Positions 53,834-63,258 of a stretch of DNA of 64,000 bases are shown here, piece after piece; within the stretch, counting starts at the first letter, position 1, and every line of letters begins with the position of its first letter. Both the position numbers and the translations under genes were made by a program. Under the pieces are notes generated by a model. It was not told the origin of the DNA. It saw only the letters and a program-made list of their open reading frames with translations, and ran no database searches. Origin of the DNA: Streptomyces umbrinus (lineage in GTDB: Bacteria > Actinomycetota > Actinomycetes > Streptomycetales > Streptomycetaceae); contig NZ_JAUSZI010000002.1 of NCBI RefSeq assembly GCF_030817415.1, forward strand, positions 3,596,001 through 3,660,000, given 5' to 3'.

Positions 53834-54142
53834 TCAGCCGGTCATCGCCCGCACCCCCGCCGTGACGAGCACAGCCGCAGCGACGACCAACAGGAACGGG
53901 GCACGCAGCAGCAACGCCACGCCGGCCGCGGCAAGCCCCGCCGCCTTCGCGTCCAGCACCAGGACGTGTCCGTCGGCGAAGGTCTGCTGGGCCGTGAGGG
54001 CGGCCAGGAGGGCGACGGGCAGCAGAGCGGCGAGCCGCTGGACGAGCGGCCGCTCCAGAAGGCCCGCGGGAATCAGCAGCCCGATGAGCTTGACGGCATA
54101 GCAACCGACGGCGGTGAGGCCGATGGCGATCCAGATGTTCAA
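53834..54142 (-). CDS. azlD: AzlD-type branched-chain amino acid exporter, small subunit
   Basis: A 102-residue membrane protein with about four TM segments (IWIAIGLTAVGCYAVKLIG, LAALLPVALLAALTAQQT, LAAAGVALLLRAPFLLVVAA, VLVTAGVRAM). The start is TTG 54142, overlapping the azlC stop TGA (TTGA), preceded by GGGGGAGGAG. AzlC and AzlD together export branched-chain amino acids or analogues. The TTG start and overlap fit a coupled pair. Confidence 0.88.
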   Translation of the reverse strand: MNIWIAIGLTAVGCYAVKLIGLLIPAGLLERPLVQRLAALLPVALLAALTAQQTFADGHVLVLDAKAAGLAAAGVALLLRAPFLLVVAAAVLVTAGVRAMTG

Positions 54143-54897
54143 CGCTCCTCCCCCACGGTGTCGTCGTCCTCGTCCGGCCCGATACGCGCCCGGCGGCGCC
54201 CTTCCGCCCACAGGACGGCCGGGGCGGCGAGCGCGGCCACCAGGACGGGAACACCGGCAGGCAGGACGGGCAGCAGCCCGAGCCCCAGGACGACCGCGAG
54301 CCCCGCGACAACCCGCTCCATGGTGGTCTTGATCATGGGCGCGAGCAGCGCCAGAAAGACGGCGGGCCCGGCCGCGTCCAGGCCCCAGGCGTCGGTGTCG
54401 CCGATGGCGTCGGCGCCCAGCGCGCCGAGCAGCGTGGTGAGGTTCCACAGCACGTAGAGGGTGAGCCCGGTGACGGTGAAGCCGATCCGTACGCTGCGCC
54501 GCGTGGGCTGGGCTAGGGCCACGGCGGTGGTCTCGTCGATGACCCACTGGGCGGCGAACGGCCGCACCGCGCGCGGGAGGGCCAACAACTGCGACAGACG
54601 CAGCCCGTAGAAGGCGTTGCGCACCCCCAGGAAGAACGCGCCCGCCGCGGCGGTGAACGGGTTCCCCCCGCCGGCCAACGCCCCTACAAGGGCGAACTGG
54701 GAGGCTCCGGTGAACACCAGAAGACTCAGTGCGCAGGTCTGCAGCAGCGTGAGCCCACTGCCCGCCGAGGTCACTCCGAAGGCGAAACCGGACAGTCCGA
54801 CGGCAACCCCGACTCCGAGGGCGTCCCGTACGACGGCGGCGTCGGGTTTTCCGCCGTCTTCACTGCGTATGTCTGCGAGAGCTGCATGTTCTGCCAC
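54139..54897 (-). CDS. azlC: AzlC-type branched-chain amino acid exporter
   Basis: A 252-residue membrane protein of the AzlC/BrnF family with an N-terminal cytoplasmic lead (MAEHAALADIRSEDGGKPD) and TMs such as LLQTCALSLLVFTGASQFAL and VTGLTLYVLWNLTTLLGALG. The signature GVRNAFYGLRLSQLL and the preceding FFLG are seen. GTG 54897 is the only start in frame; the first 127 nt overlap the 3' end of the AraC-type gene, a large overlap for Streptomyces. It pairs with azlD (TTGA overlap). Confidence 0.87.
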   Translation of the reverse strand: MAEHAALADIRSEDGGKPDAAVVRDALGVGVAVGLSGFAFGVTSAGSGLTLLQTCALSLLVFTGASQFALVGALAGGGNPFTAAAGAFFLGVRNAFYGLRLSQLLALPRAVRPFAAQWVIDETTAVALAQPTRRSVRIGFTVTGLTLYVLWNLTTLLGALGADAIGDTDAWGLDAAGPAVFLALLAPMIKTTMERVVAGLAVVLGLGLLPVLPAGVPVLVAALAAPAVLWAEGRRRARIGPDEDDDTVGEER

Positions 54898-55763
54898 GCC
54901 CCGGACGGTACGAGCATCTCCCGCCGCGATTCTTGTACGTTCTTGCGCTCGCGCTGATACGCGCCCGGCGGCACGCCCACGATCCGCGTGAAGTGCCGGT
55001 TGAGGTGCGGCTGATCCGTGAACCCCACCACGACGGCTGCCTCCGCAGGCGGGACACCCGAGTCCAGCAACCGACGCGCACGCCGTACCCGGACATCGGT
55101 CAGCCACGCGTGCGGGGGCATCCCGTAGGCGTCCCGAAAGGCACGCAGCAACGCGAAGGGGCTGGTCCCCAGATCACCGGCGAGCCGCTCCAGAGTGGGC
55201 GGCTCCACAATCTGTTCCTCAAGAACGGCACGCGCGCGTGCCGCGACCCCGGCCCCCGCCGTCCGCAGAACCCGCTCCGGCAACGGCCCGCCGTTCACCC
55301 GCAGCAACCGGGTCACGGCAACGCGCAACAACGTGTCGGCAGCCAGCGCGTTGCCCTCCTCGGCGGCCCGCAACACCTGGTGAACCAGCCTCACGGCATA
55401 CGGATCATCGAGAACCGGGCTCACGAACCCCGGAGTACCACGAAGAGCGGTGGTCTCAGCAGCGATCTCCGCAACCAGCTCCGGCGACGGATAAACGGCC
55501 CCGTAGCGCCAGCCCTCAGGAACCCCTGCCCGCCCCGTGTGCGGCGTATCGGGATTGACCAGCGCCAGAGACCCGGCCCCCGCGTACTGATCCGCCCCAC
55601 CGTGATGAAAGACCTCCACACCATCGGCGATGGCAGCGATGACGAAGTTCTCGTGCGTATGCCGGACGAAGGTCTTCTGCACATACCGAGCCCGCAGCAG
55701 ATCGACACCGGGCAACTCCGCAAACTGCCAGTGCCGAGCCCGCTCCTTCCCAGCTCCAGCCAT
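54771..55763 (-). CDS. AraC-family transcriptional regulator with cupin sensor domain
   Basis: A 330-residue regulator from ATG 55763 (GGAG nine nt upstream; another ATG at 55781). The N-terminal AraC ligand-binding cupin has RHTHENFVIAAIADGVEVFH and SLALVNPDTPHTGRAG. The C-terminal HTH pair covers LERLAGDLGTSPFALLRAFR and PPAEAAVVVGFTDQPHLNRH, then FTRIVGVPPGAYQRERKN. A 57-residue tail after GAYQRERKNV has no similarity and overlaps azlC. Local regulation of azlCD by amino-acid ligands is inferred from position and from similar AraC-azlCD pairs. Confidence 0.9.
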   Translation of the reverse strand: MAGAGKERARHWQFAELPGVDLLRARYVQKTFVRHTHENFVIAAIADGVEVFHHGGADQYAGAGSLALVNPDTPHTGRAGVPEGWRYGAVYPSPELVAEIAAETTALRGTPGFVSPVLDDPYAVRLVHQVLRAAEEGNALAADTLLRVAVTRLLRVNGGPLPERVLRTAGAGVAARARAVLEEQIVEPPTLERLAGDLGTSPFALLRAFRDAYGMPPHAWLTDVRVRRARRLLDSGVPPAEAAVVVGFTDQPHLNRHFTRIVGVPPGAYQRERKNVQESRREMLVPSGAWQNMQLSQTYAVKTAENPTPPSYGTPSESGLPSDCPVSPSE

Positions 55764-56099
55764 GCCCCCATTCTCCGCCATCACGAGAGTCGCTGGCCGA
55801 GCACACCCACGATCCGCAGCCGCCGAACGACGGAAGGGGCCGGTCCGGGGGTGTCCGCCCGCAGCGGCTGGCGCGTCGACTCGAGCTCCCAGAAAGCAAA
55901 CCGATTCCGCGCCAGACCGAGGACGGATATCCCCGGACCGGCCCCCGCCCCCAAACAACCGGCAGGCGCACGACCGACGCCCCACAGCCAATCCCTCACA
56001 GCTGCCCAGCAGCCAATCCCCACGGCTCCCTCGCAGCTCCTCGCAGTCGATCCAACGCAGGTCAGCCCCGTTGTCAGTGCCCGGGTGCAGGATGGACGC
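55764..56099. other. Divergent intergenic region AraC regulator / lhr
   Basis: A 336-bp region with the promoters of the two divergent genes. No clear dyad was seen; AGCCAATCCC occurs twice (55989 and 56010 region), and the ribosome site of lhr (AGGA) lies at its right end. No small gene or RNA is supported. Confidence 0.6.
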
Positions 56100-59000
56100 A
56101 TGGTCAGCTCCGCACACCGAGCCCTGAGCGGCTTCTCGCAAGCAACCCGTGCATGGTTCGCGGGTGCCTTCGACGCGCCCACCGCGGCCCAGGCCGGAGC
56201 ATGGCAAGCCATCGGCGAGGGCTCGGACGTGCTGGTCGTGGCCCCCACCGGCTCCGGCAAGACCCTCGCCGCATTCCTAGCGGCCCTCGACCAGCTGGCC
56301 TCGACCCCACCCCCGGCCGACCCGAAGAAGCGCTGCAGGGTCCTGTACGTATCACCGCTCAAGGCCCTGGCGGTCGACGTGGAGCGAAACCTGCGCAGCC
56401 CGCTGACCGGCATCCGGCAGGAGGCGGTCCGCCTGGGCCTGCCCGAGCCCGAGGTGAAGGTCGGCATCCGCTCCGGCGACACCCCGCCGGCCGAGCGCCG
56501 CGCACTGTCCACCCGCCCGCCGGACATCCTGATCACGACCCCGGAGTCGCTGTTCCTGATGCTCACGTCGGCCACGCGCGACGCGATGACGGGCATCGAG
56601 ACGGTGATCCTGGACGAGGTGCACGCGGTCGCGGGCACGAAGCGCGGCGCCCACCTCGCCCTCACCCTGGAGCGCCTGGACGAGCTGCTCCCGAAGCCGG
56701 CCCGCCGCATCGGCCTCTCCGCCACCGTCCGCCCGGTGGACGAAGTCGCCCGCTATCTCTCCCCCCACCGCAAAGTCGAGATCGTCCAGCCCCCGTCCGG
56801 CAAGGAATTCGACCTCTCCGTGGTCGTGCCCGTCGAGGACCTGGGCGAGCTCGGCGGCTCCCCCGTCGCGGACTCCGACACGGGAGCCGAGCGCCCCTCG
56901 ATCTGGCCGCACGTCGAGGAGAGGATCGCCGACCTGGTCCAGTCCCACCGCTCGACGATCGTCTTCGCCAACTCCCGCCGTCTGGCGGAGCGCCTCTGCA
57001 ACCGGCTCAACGAGATCGCGTACGAGAGGGCGACGGGCGAGCCCTTGGAGGAGCACCACACGCCGGCCGAGCTGATGGGCGGCTCGGGCGCGGCCCAGGG
57101 TGCCCCGCCGGTCATCGCCCGCGCCCACCACGGCTCGGTCTCCAAAGAACAGCGCGCCCTCGTCGAGGAGGACCTGAAGGCGGGCCGCCTGCCCGCGGTG
57201 GTCGCCACATCCAGCCTGGAGCTCGGCATCGACATGGGCGCGGTGGACCTCGTCGTCCAGGTCGAGTCACCGCCGTCCGTGGCGTCGGGCCTCCAGCGCG
57301 TGGGCCGTGCGGGCCACCAGGTCGGGGCGGTCTCCACAGGCGTGGTCTTCCCCAAGTACCGGGGCGACCTCGTCCAGGCGGCCGTGGTCACCGAGCGGAT
57401 GCGCACCGGCTCCATCGAGTCCCTCCGCATCCCCGCCAACCCGCTGGACGTGCTGGCCCAGCAGATCGTCGCCATGACCGCGCTCGACACGTGGCAGGTC
57501 GACGACCTGCTCACCACGGTCCGCCGCGCGGCCCCCTTCGCGTCGCTTCCGGAGTCGGCGTTCACGGCGGTGCTCGACATGCTCGCGGGCCGCTACCCCT
57601 CCGACGCCTTCGCCGAGTTGCGGCCGCGCGTGGTGTGGGACCGCGTCGCGGGTACGGTCACGGGCCGCCCCGGCGCCCAGCGTCTCGCCGTCACCTCCGG
57701 CGGCACCATCCCCGACCGTGGCCTCTTCGGGGTCTTCCTCGCCGGCGCCGACCCCAAGAAGGGCGGCGGCCGGGTCGGCGAGCTCGACGAGGAGATGGTC
57801 TACGAGTCCCGCGTGGGAGACGTATTCACGCTCGGCACCAGCTCCTGGCGCATCGAGGACATCACGCGCGACCGCGTCCTGGTGTCCCCCGCCCCCGGTG
57901 TGCCGGGCAGGCTGCCGTTCTGGAAGGGCGACCAGCTCGGGCGTCCGCTCGAACTGGGCCGCGCGGTGGGCGCCTTCCTGCGCGAGGTCGGATCGCTGCC
58001 CAAGGACGACGCCCGCCTCCGCCTCCTCGCGGCGGGCCTGGACGCCTGGGCCGCCGACAACGTGCTGTCCTACCTGGCCGAACAGCGCGAGGCCTGCGGC
58101 CACATCCCGGACGACCGCACCATCGTCGTCGAGCGTTTCCGTGACGAGCTGGGCGACTGGCGGGTCGTCGTGCACTCGCCCTTCGGCGCCCAGGTCCACG
58201 CCCCGTGGGCGCTGGCGCTGGGTGCCCGCCTCTCCGAGCGGTACGGCATGGACGCCCAGGTCATGCACGCCGACGACGGCATCGTCCTGCGCCTCCCGGA
58301 CGCCGACCTGATGGGCCTGGACCTGCTCGACCAGGAGCCCGCCAAGCTGGGTACGGAGTACGACTCGGACCAGGCCCCCGTGGGCGCGGCGGACGTCGCC
58401 TTCGACAAGGGCGAGGTCAATCAGATCGTCACCGACCAGGTCGGCGGCTCGGCCCTGTTCGCCTCCCGCTTCCGCGAATGCGCCGCCCGCGCCCTGCTCC
58501 TGCCGCGCCGCAGCCCCGGCAAGCGCACCCCCCTGTGGCAGCAGCGCCAGCGCGCCGCCCAACTGCTCCAGGTGGCCAGCGAGTACGGCTCCTTCCCCAT
58601 CGTTCTGGAAGCGGTCCGCGAATGCCTCCAGGACGTCTTCGACGTACCGGGCCTCACGGAACTGATGGGCGACCTGGAGTCCCGCAAGGTGCGGCTCGTC
58701 GAGGTCACGACACCGGAGCCGTCCCCCTTCGCCCGGTCACTGCTGTTCGGCTACGTCGCCCAGTTCCTGTACGAGGGAGACTCCCCGCTCGCCGAGCGGC
58801 GTGCCGCGGCCCTGTCGCTGGACTCGCGTCTGCTCGCCGAGCTCCTCGGCCAGGCGGAGCTGCGCGAGCTCCTGGACGCCGATGTCCTGACGGAGTTGGA
58901 GAGGGAGCTCCAGTGGCTCACGGCGGACCGCCGCGCCAAGGACACCGAAAGCGTCGCGGACCTCCTGCGGATGCTCGGCCCGCTCACCGACGCCGAACTG

Positions 59001-61085
59001 GCCGAGCGCGACGCCGAGCCGGAGTGGGCCCAAGACCTGGCTTCGGCCCGCCGCGCCATCCGGGTCCGGATCGGCGGGGCCGACCACTGGGCGGCGATCG
59101 AGGACGCGGGCCGACTGCGTGACGCGCTCGGCACGGCGCTGCCGGTCGGCGTCCCGGAGGCCTTCACCGAGCCGGTCAAGGACCCGCTCGGCGACCTCCT
59201 CGCCCGGTACGCCCGCACGCACGGCCCGTTCACGTCGACCGCGGCGGCGACCCGCTTCGGCCTGGGGCCGGCCGTCACCGAAGGGGCGCTGCAGCGGCTC
59301 GCCGCGGCCGGTCGCGTAGTACAGGGGGAGTTCCACCCGGCGGGGATCGGCCAGGAGTGGTGCGACGCGGCGGTGCTGCGCCGGCTGCGGCACCGTTCGC
59401 TGGCCGCGCTGCGCCACGAGCTGGAGCCGGTGCCGCCCGCCGCGCTGGCGCAGTTCCTGCCGCAGTGGCAGCACCTCGGCAGCGGGCACGGTCTGCGCGG
59501 CATCGACGGACTCGTGCGCGCCATCGAGCAGTTGCAGGGGGCTTCGGTGCCCGCGTCGGCGCTGGAGAAGCTCGTCCTGCCGTCCCGCGTCGCGCACTAC
59601 GCCCCCGCGATGCTCGACGAGCTGACCGCCGCCGGAGAGGTCGTCTGGGCCGGAGCGGGCGCGCTGCCCGGCAAGGACGGCTGGGTGTCCGTCTACCTGG
59701 CGGACACCGCGCCCCTCCTCCTGCCGCCCCCGCATCCCCTGGAGCTGACCGCGCTCCACCAGTCGGTCCTGGACGCCCTCTCCGGAGGCTACGGCCTCTT
59801 CTTCCGCCAGATCACCGACCAGATCCGTGCCACCACGCACCCCGATGCCACCGATCCCCAACTCGCCGACGCCATCTGGGACCTGGCCTGGTCGGGCCGT
59901 CTGACCAACGACACCCTCGGCCCGATGCGCTCTCTCCTCGGCTCGGGCCGCACCGCGGGTTCCACCGCGCACCGCGCGAAACGCACAGTGCCCCGCGGAA
60001 GGTACGGAAGCCTGACGGCCGCCGCACGCCCCCAGTCCCGGACGGGCCCGCCGACCGTCGCGGGCCGCTGGTCGCTGCTCCCCGCCCTCGAACCCGACGC
60101 CACGGTCCGCGCCCACACCCTGGCCCGTACTCTGCTCGACCGGCACGGCGTGGTCACCCGGGGCGCGGTCGCGGCAGAGGGTGTGGAGGGCGGCTTCTCC
60201 GCCGTCTACCGCATCCTGTCCGCCTTCGAGGAGAGCGGCCAGGCCCGCCGCGGCTATGTGGTGGAGGGGCTGGGCGCCGCCCAGTTCGCGATGGACGGCG
60301 CGGTGGACCGGCTCCGCGCGGCGGCCAACGCCCGCGAGCGGGGCGAGGCCCTGCCCGAGCCCGGGTTCCCGGGCATGCCCCTGCCCGGCGGCCGCCTGGG
60401 TGCACGCACACCGAGCCACGCCGACGGTCCCACCGAACACCCGGATCCCTTCGACGACATGGGCGACATGGGCTTCCCCGCCTCCGACGCACTCCGGTCG
60501 GACAACGACCCGTACTCCTTGCGCGACGGTTCCGGACCGCCCTTCCCCGGCGCCGCGACACCCGGCTCCGATCATCGATATCCAACGCCCTTCGCCGACA
60601 CCCCCCGTACGGCCCCGCAGGCCTTCCTCGGAGGCCCCGCCTCCCGTGCCCGCGCGGGCAACGGCAACCGCGCCATCGTGCTGGCCGCCGCCGACCCCGC
60701 GAACGCCTACGGCGCGGCCCTCCCCTGGCCCGAGCCCCCCACCGGCGCCGGTCACAAGCCGGGCCGCAAGGCGGGCTCCCTGGTCGTGCTGGTGGACGGC
60801 GAGCTGACCCTCTACATGGAGCGCGGCGGCAAGACGCTCCTGGCCTGGCCGTCCACCCTCGACGGCTCGCCCTCCGACAGTTCGCCTCCCGACGACTCGC
60901 CCCTCCACGACCCACGCCTGCGCACAGCCGCCGAAGCACTCGCCGCGGCCGCCCGCGCGGGTTCCCTCGGCACCGTGACGGTGGAGCGGGTCAACGGCGC
61001 CTCCGCGCTGACATCCGCCTTCGGCACCCTCCTGGAAGGAGCCGGTTTCCACGCGACCCCACGAGGGCTGCGCCTCCGCGCGTAA
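56100..61085 (+). CDS. lhr: Lhr-type large ATP-dependent helicase
   Basis: A 1661-residue superfamily 2 helicase that moves 3' to 5' on single-stranded DNA and unwinds DNA and DNA-RNA hybrids in repair. It starts at ATG 56100 with AGGA seven nt upstream. Motifs are Walker A VVAPTGSGKT (46-55), DEVH in ILDEVHAV, and PPSVASGLQRVGRAGHQVG (motif VI). The Lhr-core winged-helix domain and a DUF4135-like/AlkZ-type C-terminal extension follow, as in full-length actinobacterial Lhr. An Asp/Pro/Gly-rich stretch (near residue 1420, GDMGFPASDALRSDNDPYSL) interrupts the C-terminal part. It is followed by a nei gene. Confidence 0.95.
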   Translation: MVSSAHRALSGFSQATRAWFAGAFDAPTAAQAGAWQAIGEGSDVLVVAPTGSGKTLAAFLAALDQLASTPPPADPKKRCRVLYVSPLKALAVDVERNLRSPLTGIRQEAVRLGLPEPEVKVGIRSGDTPPAERRALSTRPPDILITTPESLFLMLTSATRDAMTGIETVILDEVHAVAGTKRGAHLALTLERLDELLPKPARRIGLSATVRPVDEVARYLSPHRKVEIVQPPSGKEFDLSVVVPVEDLGELGGSPVADSDTGAERPSIWPHVEERIADLVQSHRSTIVFANSRRLAERLCNRLNEIAYERATGEPLEEHHTPAELMGGSGAAQGAPPVIARAHHGSVSKEQRALVEEDLKAGRLPAVVATSSLELGIDMGAVDLVVQVESPPSVASGLQRVGRAGHQVGAVSTGVVFPKYRGDLVQAAVVTERMRTGSIESLRIPANPLDVLAQQIVAMTALDTWQVDDLLTTVRRAAPFASLPESAFTAVLDMLAGRYPSDAFAELRPRVVWDRVAGTVTGRPGAQRLAVTSGGTIPDRGLFGVFLAGADPKKGGGRVGELDEEMVYESRVGDVFTLGTSSWRIEDITRDRVLVSPAPGVPGRLPFWKGDQLGRPLELGRAVGAFLREVGSLPKDDARLRLLAAGLDAWAADNVLSYLAEQREACGHIPDDRTIVVERFRDELGDWRVVVHSPFGAQVHAPWALALGARLSERYGMDAQVMHADDGIVLRLPDADLMGLDLLDQEPAKLGTEYDSDQAPVGAADVAFDKGEVNQIVTDQVGGSALFASRFRECAARALLLPRRSPGKRTPLWQQRQRAAQLLQVASEYGSFPIVLEAVRECLQDVFDVPGLTELMGDLESRKVRLVEVTTPEPSPFARSLLFGYVAQFLYEGDSPLAERRAAALSLDSRLLAELLGQAELRELLDADVLTELERELQWLTADRRAKDTESVADLLRMLGPLTDAELAERDAEPEWAQDLASARRAIRVRIGGADHWAAIEDAGRLRDALGTALPVGVPEAFTEPVKDPLGDLLARYARTHGPFTSTAAATRFGLGPAVTEGALQRLAAAGRVVQGEFHPAGIGQEWCDAAVLRRLRHRSLAALRHELEPVPPAALAQFLPQWQHLGSGHGLRGIDGLVRAIEQLQGASVPASALEKLVLPSRVAHYAPAMLDELTAAGEVVWAGAGALPGKDGWVSVYLADTAPLLLPPPHPLELTALHQSVLDALSGGYGLFFRQITDQIRATTHPDATDPQLADAIWDLAWSGRLTNDTLGPMRSLLGSGRTAGSTAHRAKRTVPRGRYGSLTAAARPQSRTGPPTVAGRWSLLPALEPDATVRAHTLARTLLDRHGVVTRGAVAAEGVEGGFSAVYRILSAFEESGQARRGYVVEGLGAAQFAMDGAVDRLRAAANARERGEALPEPGFPGMPLPGGRLGARTPSHADGPTEHPDPFDDMGDMGFPASDALRSDNDPYSLRDGSGPPFPGAATPGSDHRYPTPFADTPRTAPQAFLGGPASRARAGNGNRAIVLAAADPANAYGAALPWPEPPTGAGHKPGRKAGSLVVLVDGELTLYMERGGKTLLAWPSTLDGSPSDSSPPDDSPLHDPRLRTAAEALAAAARAGSLGTVTVERVNGASALTSAFGTLLEGAGFHATPRGLRLRA

Positions 61086-61232
61086 GCCGCCTGCGGCGTA
61101 AAACCTCCCGCCCGACGCCCACCCGTCACCACCGGCCCTGTCCCCACCCGCTCCTCTCGCCGCCCGGTCCCCTTCCCCCGGCCTTCCCCACCACACAAGA
61201 CACCCCGCCCACCCCGTGCCACCCTGGATCCC

Positions 61233-62033
61233 ATGCCCGAAGGAGACACCGTCTGGCAGACCGCCCGGCGCCTGCACACCGCTCTCGCGGACCATGTGCT
61301 CACCCGCTCCGACCTCCGAGTCGCCAAGTACGCCACGGCCGACCTCACCGGACGCACGGTCCTGGACGTCACCCCGCGCGGGAAGCACCTGCTCACCCGT
61401 ATCGAGGGCGGCCTGACCCTGCACTCGCATCTTCGGATGGACGGCTCCTGGAAGGTGTACGCCCCGGGCGAGCGCTGGAGCGGCGGCCCGGGCCACCAGA
61501 TCCGGGTGATCCTCGGCACCAACAACCGCACGGCCGTGGGCTACCGGCTCTCCGTACTGGATCTGCTCCGCACCACCGACGAGGACCGAGCCGTCGGCCA
61601 CCTCGGCCCCGACCTCCTGGGCCCGGACTGGGACCCCGACAAGGCTCTGGCCAACCTCCTGCGCGACCCGGCCCGCCCCCTCGGTGAGGCCCTCCTCGAC
61701 CAGCGCAACCTCGCCGGCATAGGCAACATCTACAAGAGCGAGCTCTGCTTCCTGCTCCGCGCGACCCCGTGGCTCCCCATCGGCGACCTCCCCGCCGAGC
61801 ACGCCGCCCGTCTGCCCGCCCTCGCCAGGAAGCTCCTCGAAGCCAACCGCGACCGCCCGGTCCGCAGCACCACAGGCCGCCGCGACCAGAGCCTGTACGT
61901 GTACGGCCGCGCGCCCCGCCCCTGTCTGCGCTGCCGCACGTCGATCCGCACCGCGCACCAGGGCGACGGCTCCAGGGAGCGCCCCACCTACTGGTGCCCA
62001 ACTTGCCAGCCGGGCCCGTCTCCGCACCCCTGA
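61233..62033 (+). CDS. nei: Fpg/Nei-family DNA glycosylase (endonuclease VIII type)
   Basis: A 266-residue bifunctional glycosylase/AP lyase. The N-terminal proline is in MPEGDTVWQTARRLHTALAD (Pro2 nucleophile, Glu3), the helix-two-turn-helix part has LLDQRNLAGIGNIYKSELCF, and the zinc finger C-x2-C...C-x2-C occurs in PCLRCRTSI and YWCPTCQPG. These features match actinobacterial Nei2. It removes oxidised pyrimidines in base-excision repair. It lies 147 nt downstream of lhr in the same direction, forming a repair pair. Confidence 0.94.
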   Translation: MPEGDTVWQTARRLHTALADHVLTRSDLRVAKYATADLTGRTVLDVTPRGKHLLTRIEGGLTLHSHLRMDGSWKVYAPGERWSGGPGHQIRVILGTNNRTAVGYRLSVLDLLRTTDEDRAVGHLGPDLLGPDWDPDKALANLLRDPARPLGEALLDQRNLAGIGNIYKSELCFLLRATPWLPIGDLPAEHAARLPALARKLLEANRDRPVRSTTGRRDQSLYVYGRAPRPCLRCRTSIRTAHQGDGSRERPTYWCPTCQPGPSPHP

Positions 62034-62085
62034 CCAGACCCACCGCGAACAACCCGTCGCGCACGAACCCACCACGCGCAACCAA

Positions 62086-62115
62086 TTGACGGCCCGTCAG
62101 AAACCCTCGTACGGT
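62086..62115 (+). promoter_or_regulatory. Promoter for a leaderless SDR transcript
   Basis: TTGACG (62086-62091) and TACGGT (62110-62115) are spaced by 18 nt, and the ATG of the SDR gene follows seven nt after the -10. A transcript starting at that A would have no leader, consistent with the missing ribosome site. Confidence 0.55.
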
Positions 62116-62121
62116 CCCCTC

Positions 62122-62886
62122 ATGCCCGTCACGGCGTACGACCTCACCGGACGCACCGCATTCGTCACCGGCGCGGCAAGCGGTATCGGCCGCGCCAGCG
62201 CCGTACTGCTCGCGGAGGCAGGGGCCACCGTCCACTGCGCGGACCGCGACACCCAGGGCCTGGACGAGACAGCGGCCCTCATCAAGGACACGGGCGGTAC
62301 CGCACACTCGCACCCCCTCGACGTCACCGACCGCGCCCAGCTCAAAGAGGCGGTCGCCACCTGCGAGCGCCTGGACGTCATGGCCGCGGTCGCCGGGATC
62401 ATGCACAGCAGCCCGGTCCTGGAGACCCGCGACGAGGACCTCGACCGCGTACTCGGCGTCAATTTCAAGGGTGTTCTGTACGCCTGCCAGGAGGCGGCCC
62501 TCGCGATGATCGCATCGGGCACGCGGGGCAGCATCGTCACGATGGCGTCCGGAGCCGTCGACACCGGCGGGCCGGGCCTGCTCTGCTACGGAGCAGCGAA
62601 GGCAGCCGTCGTCCAGCTGACGAAGACCCTGGCGACGGAGATGGGCCCGCACGGCATCCGCGTCAACGCGGTCGCGCCGGGCTGGATCCGTACGCCCATG
62701 ACCGACCGCCACGACGGCGAGGCCCAGGCGCGGACCGAGGGGTTCATGGCCCGGATGTCACCACTGGGCCGGGTCGGCGAGCCGGAGGACATCGCCCACG
62801 CGGTCCTGCACCTCGCCTCCGAGGCTTCGTCGTTCACAACGGGGCAGATCCTCCGCCCCAACGGAGGCGTGGCAATGCCTTGGTAG
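62122..62886 (+). CDS. Short-chain dehydrogenase/reductase
   Basis: A 254-residue SDR with the cofactor motif TGAASGIG (16-23), Asp in CADRD, the NAG-like AVAGIM (89-94), catalytic Ser143 (MASG), Tyr156 and Lys160 (YGAAK), and the PG in VAPGWIRTPM. NAD preference is suggested by the Asp at the end of the second beta strand. Substrate not predictable. The ATG at 62122 has no ribosome site, but a TTGACG / TACGGT promoter ends 6 nt upstream, so it is probably translated from a leaderless mRNA. Confidence 0.92.
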   Translation: MPVTAYDLTGRTAFVTGAASGIGRASAVLLAEAGATVHCADRDTQGLDETAALIKDTGGTAHSHPLDVTDRAQLKEAVATCERLDVMAAVAGIMHSSPVLETRDEDLDRVLGVNFKGVLYACQEAALAMIASGTRGSIVTMASGAVDTGGPGLLCYGAAKAAVVQLTKTLATEMGPHGIRVNAVAPGWIRTPMTDRHDGEAQARTEGFMARMSPLGRVGEPEDIAHAVLHLASEASSFTTGQILRPNGGVAMPW

Positions 62887-62979
62887 CGAGGCACGGACGC
62901 ACGCCCCCCGGCACAACACCCTCCCAGGAGCCGCCGCGAAACCATCCCTGAAGCCCTCTAAAGCCCTTCGTGAAGCCCC

Positions 62980-63258
62980 TCAGGAAGACCCCCCACGCCC
63001 CACAAGCGGCCCCCGCCACCTCCGCCAAGCCTCCGAAACGCGCCCCGCCCACTGATCCGACCCGGCCGCCCCCGCGGCTCGCCCCTTCGGCACACAGTGC
63101 ACCGGGAGCAGGCTCAGCCCCCACCCGCCGGCCGCGACCGCCCCCTCCAGCACGCCGGAGTCCGGCGCGAACGCCAGCCGCATCACGGCCCACCACCACA
63201 GCCCTCCAACGCCGAGAGCCAGCCCCCACCTGCCTATTCGCCCCATCCGCCCCGCCAT
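62980..63258 (-). CDS. Small membrane protein of unknown function
   Basis: A 92-residue protein starting MAGRMGRIGRWGLALGVGGL from ATG 63258 (GGAGG upstream). A single hydrophobic segment (about 9-30) is followed by VLEGAVAAGGWGLSLLPVHC, which may be a second short segment, and an Arg-rich tail. No domain recognised. The gene is convergent with the SDR gene and tandem to the Dps gene. Confidence 0.65.
   Translation of the reverse strand: MAGRMGRIGRWGLALGVGGLWWWAVMRLAFAPDSGVLEGAVAAGGWGLSLLPVHCVPKGRAAGAAGSDQWAGRVSEAWRRWRGPLVGRGGSS

Noticed and set aside
54933..56099. In-frame extension of lhr to the left
   Set aside because: Overlaps the AraC gene on the other strand, has no similarity, and a good ribosome site precedes ATG 56100.
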